From Tetracladium setigerum (lineage: Eukaryota; Ascomycota; Leotiomycetes; Helotiales): a stretch of DNA of 64,000 nucleotides. Numbering within the stretch: the first letter of the stretch is position 1; the number at the start of each line of letters is the position of its first letter. Below the pieces are notes generated by a model that worked only from the letters and a program-made list of their open reading frames with translations, was not told the origin of the DNA and did not search any database. Positions 56,713-64,000 of this stretch are shown in pieces. A program made the translations under genes and the position numbers. Location: contig PZJY01000007.1 of assembly GCA_031472005.1 (NCBI GenBank), positions 434,001 to 498,000 of the forward strand, read 5' to 3'.

Positions 56713-57037
56713 GTGCTTTTTTGCACTCAATCCAGATTTGTGAGATTGATGTCCTATGGATTTGTTCAAAGGAGTTTGTTTCAATGTACTCTGGTTGATG
56801 CTGGTGATTCTCTGTCTCTATGTATTTTCTCCTGCGAGTCATCGTTTTGTCGCCTGGAAGGAGGAGTGGCTTGCTTTCGGGATTGTCTAAATGAAGTTTT
56901 GTTGCAATGCTTAGGTATCTGTCCGATAAAAGGTTTCGGTTTTCTATTTTAGCACTTATTCTACACGGCTGGAAAATAAATAGGCAGTAGAAGATATAAG
57001 CGAGTGGAATGTGCCTTACAAATTATGTTACAATTTC
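56713..57037. other. 3' flank of the NmrA-like gene; no gene
   Basis: Nothing recognised before the LTR-like element. Confidence 0.4.
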
Positions 57038-57378
57038 TGTTGAACCTGTGAATCCAGCCAAATTCACCTGTTTTGGTCGTTCTTGCACCAGCCTGTTTTA
57101 CAGCATGTTTTACAGCATGTTTTGCATCAGGCGCAAGGTGCGTGCTATCAAAAGGAATATTCGAATCATCAGCAATGCGCTAATGCCAAAACCTCTTGAT
57201 TTACATGTATATAAGGCCCCTATGGCACAGATTCATTTCGGCAGTCAGTTCATCATCCTCAATCAAGCATATTCACCCCCTCAAATTCATCACTTTCGTC
57301 ACCAACTCACTGATTCACTCACCACCACCGAATTCATCATTTCATCACTAATTCAGCCATACGGTCACCCGTTCACAT
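57038..57378 (+). mobile_element. Solo-LTR-like element, copy 2 (341 bp)
   Basis: Starts TGTTGAACC, ends GTTCACAT, with the 5-bp duplication ATTTC on both sides (57033-57037 and 57379-57383). Same length and orientation as copy 1 at 19006-19346 and highly similar along its whole length, including the ATGTATATAAGGCCCC promoter core. The two copies differ in the last bases (CACGT against CACAT), consistent with a CpG-to-CpA change. Confidence 0.7.
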
Positions 57379-57623
57379 ATTTCTCTAATGCTAACTTTCG
57401 CACTTCTATACCGCTTTAGTACTATACAAAAAGCAATCGTCCAAAATATCGTGCTTTTAGAGATCCATTTTCACTGTAGAAAGTTAGAATAAGTGCTGTC
57501 TAAGGGATCATAAGTAGGAGAAGCCTGCAAACATCTCGGGACTAAAAGTAGATACTGTGACATCTCTGCCTTCTTTCTCCCCACCTGCTATTCGATGTCT
57601 TTTGTTCCGCACTCTTTAAATTA

Positions 57624-57914
57624 CTGGGGGGATAGCAAGCTACCCCTTAGCCTTCAAAAGCACTGGTGGCTGATTTAAGAGTTGTTCGGGCTCTCTAAGA
57701 TATTTCCAAGATTTTTAAACAATGGCGCTAAGACTAAGCTAAGTATTGTTGCCACCGAATTTTTTTTTAGTGTGTTCACGCCGCCAGGGAATTACCTTAT
57801 AGGCATAGATCATAAAGGCATATCTTTTTTCTTCTTTTATATATTACGTTTACTTATAAGTTTTAGAAAAGGCTTACGCTTATAAAGGTTAAGGGGCAGC
57901 TTGCTATCCCCCAG
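57624..57914. mobile_element. MITE-like element with about 30-bp terminal inverted repeats and TA duplication
   Basis: The left end reads CTGGGGGGATAGCAAGCTAC... and the right end is its near-perfect complement (one G fewer, two transitions over about 30 bp). TA flanks both ends (57622-57623 and 57915-57916), the target choice of Tc1/mariner transposases. At 291 bp it cannot encode a transposase, so it depends on a copy elsewhere. A related right end is at 32493-32542. Confidence 0.7.
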
Positions 57915-57916
57915 TA

Positions 57917-58467
57917 CTCCCGAGCCTCAGGCTCCAAGGATCTGGCACAATCCCGTGATCATGTTCGTAATACTCTGGCTCTTCTGGCGTCCCTTGGCTC
58001 TGCACCAGCCATGTTTTAGGCTCTCGTATTTCGTATGCGCACGTCGTATTCTGAGACCCGCTATCTTCGCTATCGCGGCTTTTGACGTGGACGTTTCTCT
58101 TCTCTCATTACCTCTACCACAACGCACCAATACAGAAAACACGGGCATTTTCCAAGGGGCCAGAACAGCTATACCAAGCCGGATAGGTATTGCCATTGAA
58201 CTGAATGACTCGTCTACGGGTTTCGCGAATACACTAGAGCGATTTCTGGAGTCAGGTACTTGAGCTGCAAGGACGTTGGTTCCATACGATATTTGTACGA
58301 CCTGCGCGCAACTTTGCCTGATCTATTCTGTCTTACCTACGGAATCTACGTATTGGTACCTTCCTTAGCTATACGATTGATATTATTTACTAGCTTTCTC
58401 CTTGTTCTCAGGTCAGTTCTATTCGGATCCAACACGAGGCAATTGGGAGAGGCGGGAAATTTCCAGA
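57917..58467. other. 5' flank of the Zn2Cys6 gene; no other gene supported
   Basis: A 120-codon frame from 57901 crosses the element boundary and shows no domain. Confidence 0.35.
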
Positions 58468-60088
58468 ATGACAGATATGCAACTGCCAACCCGCCGTCAT
58501 CATCAGAAATCTCGAGCAGGATGCATGACCTGTAAGCAAAAGAAAATAAAAGTAGGTGAGCCGCTCTTCGGCAGTACCATCTACCTCACAGCAATCCCTT
58601 CTTGTTGAATTTTGTCGCGTGGAGATCCGTCACAGAGAAGCACAAAAGAGACGAAGAAGCCATTTGCCTTTGATTTCCTTGATGCGCCTGCGGTAACTAC
58701 TCCAGAAATTACCCCAGTCCCAAAAAAATGACTCTTCAGAGCTGCTGTGTTTTGTCATTTCATTATTGATGGAGCTATCCCTGCATCCATCCATTGGTCC
58801 CTTCAAACCTTCTCAACACTTCTTTTCCGCTTGCTAAGTTAGTTTTAAGTGCGACGAAGGCAAGCCCACATGCCAGTTCTGTACACGGCGCTCGATAGAA
58901 TGCATATATCCTGCTACCAAATCGCCCCCGCCACCAGCGCCAACGTCGAGTTGGCAAAGAGAAACAAGCACCACACCCAGTAATCAGACTGCCAGTCATG
59001 GACCCAACAACACTACACCGGTGTTACCAACGCCCTCTTCTATCTCGTCACCTTTTGCCTCGACGCCTTCCAACTCATCAAACGCCAGACCTTCTATTCC
59101 TTCACCGCCAAACTATTCTCCCCTCCCTGGTGGACACTGGACCCTTTGCGACTTTGAGCTGATGCATTTTTATACATTATCAACCAGTCAAACCTTCAGC
59201 AATGTCCCCGCTAGACGACATGTCTTTCAATACGTCCTACCCCAGATCGCATTCTCGCACGATTTTCTCCTCCATGGACTCCTGGCCCTGGCAGCCCTCC
59301 ACCTCTCCCGCGAATCACCAGAACGAAAAGACAGCCTCCTTGCTATTGCATCATCACACCATGCAATCGCCCTCCCAATCTTCAGATCTGCGGTCCAAAA
59401 CATCACTTCACAGAACTTCGAGGCATGCTCTGCATTCGGCACGCTCCTCACGACCTACGAATGGGCGGCCACTAAACACTCCAGCAACCTCTTCTTCGCC
59501 TCCATGCAACACCCTAGCGAAACAAGCACCATCGAGTGGGTGCAACTGTTGCGCGGCTCTGGTGAAATCGTAACCTGTTACTTTGAGGAAATACAGCGGG
59601 GTCCCATAGCGCCTATCTTTTCCTGGGACCATGAAGCCGAGCTCGAAGCTGAGGCGCATCCCGTGGAATCTGTACGTTTCTCTGCCTTGGAGAAACTATG
59701 GGATTTGGACAAATTGCCCGTCAGCATCGAAGAAGCAGCGGCGTTGAAAGAGGCTTTGAGGTGGCTGCAGATCATCTACAGCTCGTTAACGACCCCAAAC
59801 GCCAATAACGAAGCAGGATCAGCGGCGCTTTCGTGGCCAGTTCGCGTCCCAGAGTTATACCTCCAGATGGCGCGTCAGCGGCACCCGGCAGCTCTGATCT
59901 TGCTGTCTCATTTTTGTCTATTGTTAAATAAGATAGAGCCATTCTGGTGGACTCGCGGTATGAGTAGAAAGCTGTTGCAGGAGATTCATCAGGCGCTTGG
60001 CGCCGAATGGGAGTCGTGGATTTCGTGGCCTTTGCAGGATCTGGTTCTTTCCGAATTCCAGCAGCAGAGTGGCTTATCTTATAATTAG
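58468..60088 (+). CDS. Zn2Cys6 transcription factor (sterol-uptake-control-like)
   Basis: Exons 58468-58551 and 58850-60088 sum to 441 codons, 440 aa. The zinc cluster is split by the intron: 'AGCMTCKQKKIK' and 'CDEGKPTCQFCTRRSIEC' give C-x2-C-x6-C-x6-C-x2-C-x6-C. A Ser/Pro-rich linker follows, then the conserved 'WTLCDFELMHFYTLSTSQTF', 'PQIAFSHDFLLHGLLALAAL', 'EWVQLLRGSGEIV' and 'RQRHPAALILLSHFCLLLN', as in the UPC2-like group. The intron is 298 bp, about five times the local norm, and ends in AAG. It contains a short coding-like stretch (58637-58730), so a missing exon or small insertion is possible. Targets unknown. Confidence 0.85.
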
Positions 60089-60119
60089 GTGTCGATCTTG
60101 TTTGGCAATGAATTTATTG

Positions 60120-60270
60120 CTCGCCTACATTGCTGGGACATTTGTCGACTTTTTGACTTTTTGATTTTTCGACTTTTAAATTCTTCGACTTTTCGATTCT
60201 TCAATTTGTTGGATTTTTCGACTTTTATATTTTCCGATTTTACTGATTTTACAGATTTTAATCAAAAAAT
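60120..60270. repeat. Degenerate TTCGACTTTT low-complexity tract
   Basis: Irregular 9-12 bp units (cgactttttga, cgacttttaaattctt and similar) just after the regulator's stop; simple-sequence expansion. Confidence 0.55.
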
Positions 60271-60539
60271 CAAAAATGCAAAATGCAGCTCGAGACACGT
60301 GTTAGTAAGGGCTCACCATACTTGTTGCCCCTATAATTGACTTGATTCAGACCTCACGAGAGTAGAGCTTGGTTTCAGAAAATGAGATACCTGCATCAAG
60401 TAGCAGATTCAGGAGGATCCGAAATAATCATGATATGCAAGTGATCGATCTACATTTAACCCTCTAACTCTAATCATTATGATCATCTCTCAAACTCGAA
60501 ATCTATTCTCTATTCAACCCCCAAAAACACTCCAACCAA

Positions 60540-61722
60540 TCAAAAAATCTCATGCATCCTTAACCCCTTCACAACCTTCCCGCCTTTCAAACACGCCTTC
60601 ACCTCACTCGGATGTACCCAATTGAAAACCCCCATAGCAATCAACATCAGTACCGCATCAAAAATATACAAAAAATACTCATAACGCAACAGATACCCAT
60701 CATTCCCCTGGATATACTCGACGACACGAAACACAGATCGAATCATGATGAGTGCACTGGCAGCGTACAAAGCGTAGAGGTGTTTGCGCCAGATGGTGTT
60801 GATATGGCGTGAAGTGGCCTTTTCGGTGGGGAGGCGTGGAGACGACGGTGGAATATGAGGGAGACGATGATGAAGAGGCCGAAGAAGAGGATTTGGATGA
60901 AGAGGCCAACGATGACGATTTTTTCGCCGGTGTGGACGGCGGAGAGGGTGCCGGAAGACATTATGCCACCGCCTGTTGAAAAGAAGAAAAAAGGGATCAT
61001 TAGCTTGTGTTTGGTTTGAAGAATTTCAAGAGCAATACAACAGTACAAATAATTTATGGAAATGGAGGATAGAGAGAGAAGTGAAGGAACTTACCAGCCA
61101 TTTGAAGAGTAAAAGACAAAATGTCACCGCAGACGAATAATTTCGTAAGCCACCGCTTTCGGATCATGGAGTATTCCTCGCCGTTGACAAGTTCGATGAT
61201 GCGTCCAAGTTCCATGTAGATGCTAGCTGCGAAGAGGGCTGGCGCGATAAGAAGGAGGAGCGTTTGCATGATGTATGGACCGAGAGTCCAGTTGGGAGAC
61301 TCTTGGCTGGAAAGAGCACGGCCTATATATCCAATCCATTCGACTGGAAGAGAGAGAGAAAGAGAAAGTTAGTGATCTTCTTTTCAAATTTCAAGGCTAC
61401 AATCAAAAATTGCAATATATAAATTTGATATGTGCAGGTTGTCTTCTTGGAGTTCCTTCCTTGTGACATGGCGGGGGTGGGGGGCGGATAAGAAAGGGGG
61501 CAACAGAAAGGGGGCAACAGAAAGGAACAACTTACAGAAACCTCCGATACATAACGGGATGAAATACCATGTCTTCGTTCGTATCAATTGGTATAGATGG
61601 AGAAATGTCGTTATTGCGAAGCAGACAATGAAGACGATAGCTGCTGCAAGAGACGGGTCGTATCGATAGGCTTTCCAGTCGTAGCCGCCACTGCTGGCGG
61701 TATTCCCATTATTGTCGGCCAT
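60540..61722 (-). CDS. RTA1-like seven-helix membrane protein, one frameshift
   Basis: Exons 61722-61536, 61343-61095 and 60972-60540. The RTA1 family (lipid-translocating exporter type, linked to 7-aminocholesterol resistance and sphingoid bases in yeast) is shown by 'YDPSLAAAIVFIVCFAIT', 'EWIGYIGRALSSQES', 'LLLIAPALFAASIYMELGRI', 'FVCGDILSFTLQMAGGG', 'GLFIQILFFGLFIIVSLIFH' and 'RSVFRVVEYIQGNDGYLLRY'. The exon sum is 869 nt, one short. The frame changes at the G4 run 60828-60831, after 'FHRRLHASP', where one extra base restores 'TEKATSRHINTIWRKHLYAL' and a 289-aa protein. As the rest is intact, a sequencing deletion is likely. Plasma membrane location expected. Confidence 0.85.
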
Positions 61723-63228
61723 AGCTTGCTCCAACCAGTTACGTTTGATATTCAATTATTTCAAAAGAAATGTTTAGAAAAAACTCGTAAAACAAGCAAG
61801 AACGAAGGCAGGAATTGCGATTCAGATGACAGAAGACTGAAACGGTAATGCAATTGCTTATATTTAGAGAGGGGAGGTGCAAGATAATTATACCTTAGAT
61901 ACTTATGCAAAAGGCTGGTCATAGCCTTGGCAATGAATTGCCGCAGAGATACATGAGACGCGTGTTGATTAAGGAAACACGATTCGACATGGAAAATATT
62001 TCATAGAGTTTAGGGAGGCTGGGACGTAATTGGTTGCGTAGATGGTTTCTAGCAGGGTTCTTCGGATCGGCTGTTCATTGGTGTGGAGAGATACGAAATG
62101 CTTCTCAAACAAGCATTTCTGGGGATGGTCGTACACTATGCCTTTTCCAGAAAACGAAGATGGGATGGGGGTGGTAGGATTTTCGGTTCATCCGTTTGGA
62201 GCATGCGTCGTCACTGTCAATATGCAATAGCTTACCGTTGAGCTTGCCAATATCAAATGCGAGGATGTTTCTCTGCGCAATACAGCTATAATGGTATTTA
62301 TGACGCGTATACAGTTCTTGCGCTTTCGCACCATATGAGTTTAGTTTTTGTTTGTGTTTTACTTCGGAGATGTCTGACAGGGAACTGATTCTGTATGACA
62401 GAATCTCGATTGCCAAGCAGACGGATGGGGAATGAGGACGAACCACTTTGCTTCGTGGCAAACCGACTGATAGAAACCAAAGAAAACCGAAATGCGGGAT
62501 CCGGATGCGAAAATAACGGCTTTGACACATTTTCCAAAAGCTTATTGTACTTTAGCATAAAACCTTATCAGTCATGGCGATACAGGGAGGGGTATGAGGC
62601 ATGAACTCCTGAAATCTGGACCATGGATAATGTTTCCTGTGCGAGAGGGAGGATGAGATATTCTAGAAAAATGGGATAAATCATTGAGAATTGTGGTTAA
62701 ATTAGTGTTAGCTAGGAAATTGTCTATGGAATGCTTCGAAGTTTGCAAACCGTTCTTCCTGTTCAGGTCCCTATGCCGAGAATTGTCGGAAGAGATCTAC
62801 ACTGCATTAGGTGGGGCCTAATGCTGCATGAGCATTTCGGATTTTCGGATACAGGGGCTGTTGTTATACGGCTGTTGCCGAAATGACGATGCTTAGGCTC
62901 GAAGCTCCCTGGAGTGCTTGCGCTATCTTCGCTTTTCTATTCAGACAAGCATTTTAATCTGGCATCTGCTCATATATCAAAATAGTACAAACAGTTTTAG
63001 TTCTTCATCCTCAACGATTTGGCCTCTTGTTATTACTCAGCAATACGCGGGATCTCATTCTAGTAGCTCTCAGCGCCCCGGTGCTTTAATCTATTAATCT
63101 ATCACAGGGCCATTTCTTTTGTGGAGTTCTGTGTCCGATTTAAGGAGGCTGACATGTCATACGGAGCTAGAATGGATCCATTAACTCAGTTTAACATCTA
63201 AAATCAACTTTTCTGAAGCCCAGCCACA
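61723..63228. other. Intergenic, no gene supported
   Basis: Only short frames without domains. Confidence 0.45.
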
Positions 63229-64000
63229 CTACAGGGAGGAGTCATCTAACAGCCCAAAAACTGGAATCATTCCTTCAAAGTTTTCATCATCCATTGGAGC
63301 ATATCCATCACGATTCCAGTCTTCCCCCTCCAATGCCTCTATTTGGTTCCTCTCGCCATCTGTCTTCAAACTCGCCCAGTGTAACAGCGTCCTCCATTCT
63401 TCCGGGAGGTTTTGTTCCATAACCGCGTCTACAATTCTTCTTCCGGCGTTACCAATCCACCAGTGCTCCTTCAGCACATGCAGAACCATCCCATAAAATC
63501 CAAGAATTATCAGTGCCGCCGGTTCGTGGTCTCTCATAGCCTGGAAGAGTCTAATAGAGAGCGTGAAGGGCCACGTCAGGAGATGAAGGTTGTGAGAGGG
63601 GTGGAGAGCATTACGCAAGTGGCGGACGGCGTCGGTATAATCAGTTTGTTGCTGTGATTTCTTGTTGGCTCCCATTTTGTTAAAGGCTTGAACACGCCAC
63701 TCGAGAGCTTGTAAGGCGATCTCAACATCTGCCACGGCGGGATTGGATTGTGTCTCCAAATACATGCCTGTTGTTGAATGTGGAAACAAAAGTTGACCTG
63801 CTGGGCTATCTTCAACAATCTGCCAGCTAACCGGAGGGTCGTCTTTGAGCGCGCGAATAGATTTGAAGTTGTCGAGAATAGGGTCGATGCTCTCTGCTCC
63901 TGAAATTGACGGATCTAATAGTCTTGCGAGTGACACGGCGCTTTCTACGAGGACTAAGCTTGCTATTGCATCTGAAGTTGCGCAATCGACTTTCAAACGT
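63229..64000 (-). CDS. C-terminal part of a fungal transcription factor, cut by the window edge
   Basis: An open frame from the right edge to a stop at 63229 (about 256 codons visible). 'HEPAALIILGFYGMVLHVLK' and 'WWIGNAGRRIVDAVMEQNLP' match the end of the fungal Zn2Cys6 sterol-uptake-control-like group, the same group as the gene at 58468 ('HPAALILLSHFCLLL', 'WWTRGMSRKLLQEI'). The zinc cluster and start lie outside the window, so the class is inferred from the C-terminus alone. Confidence 0.65.
   Translation of the reverse strand, partial: RLKVDCATSDAIASLVLVESAVSLARLLDPSISGAESIDPILDNFKSIRALKDDPPVSWQIVEDSPAGQLLFPHSTTGMYLETQSNPAVADVEIALQALEWRVQAFNKMGANKKSQQQTDYTDAVRHLRNALHPSHNLHLLTWPFTLSIRLFQAMRDHEPAALIILGFYGMVLHVLKEHWWIGNAGRRIVDAVMEQNLPEEWRTLLHWASLKTDGERNQIEALEGEDWNRDGYAPMDDENFEGMIPVFGLLDDSSL

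Noticed and set aside
57901..58263. 120-codon plus-strand frame next to the MITE
   Set aside because: It starts inside the terminal inverted repeat, lacks an ATG that fits, and shows no recognised domain.

Overview
The window is nuclear DNA of a filamentous ascomycete (Pezizomycotina; a Leotiomycete is my best guess, from general impression only). Reasons: genes broken by 40-100 bp GT-AG introns with CTRAY-like branch sites, many Zn2Cys6 regulators, MFS, NmrA, RTA1 and small secreted proteins, and AT-rich patches that look like repeat-induced point mutation (RIP). I see no tRNA, rRNA, CRISPR or prokaryotic feature.

Layout. 0-6.5 kb: a DUF7580-like protein, an unnamed fungal family with a frameshift, then a gene-poor AT-rich tract. 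6.5-14.2 kb: a compact nitrilase cluster made of two divergent pairs, nitrilase 1/Zn2Cys6 regulator and nitrilase 2/MFS transporter. Both divergent promoters carry the same GAL4-type inverted motif TGCGG-N10/11-CCGCA, so this looks like a self-contained regulon. 14.3-16.4 kb: a LINE fragment beside a truncated host ORF. 17.5-27.5 kb: NmrA-like protein, an LTR-like element, an SDR relic, a bZIP/DUF3425 gene, an aldo-keto reductase and a broken BBE-type oxidoreductase. 29.4-32 kb: two divergent paralogous small secreted proteins. 32.8-34.9 kb: dolichol-phosphate mannose synthase (DPM1) and a truncated membrane protein.

35.6-42.9 kb: a metabolic-looking group (Cys-rich mini-protein, disrupted O-methyltransferase, atypical zinc-cluster regulator, intact TauD-type dioxygenase) with repeated GACCGGTC/ACCGG motifs. 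45.3-52.1 kb: GH27 alpha-galactosidase, Zn2Cys6 regulator and MAL-type sugar/H+ symporter, all on the minus strand, which reads as a galactoside-use cluster. 53-64 kb: BTB protein, NmrA-like protein, a second copy of the 341-bp LTR-like element, a mariner-like MITE, a Zn2Cys6 regulator, an RTA1 protein, and the C-terminus of another regulator cut by the window edge.

Caution: several conserved genes, including the normally essential DPM1, carry single-base frameshifts, most of them in short homopolymers. Uncorrected sequencing indels are as likely as real pseudogenes and should be excluded first. Splice sites were assigned by eye; where exon sums are exact multiples of three this is stated.
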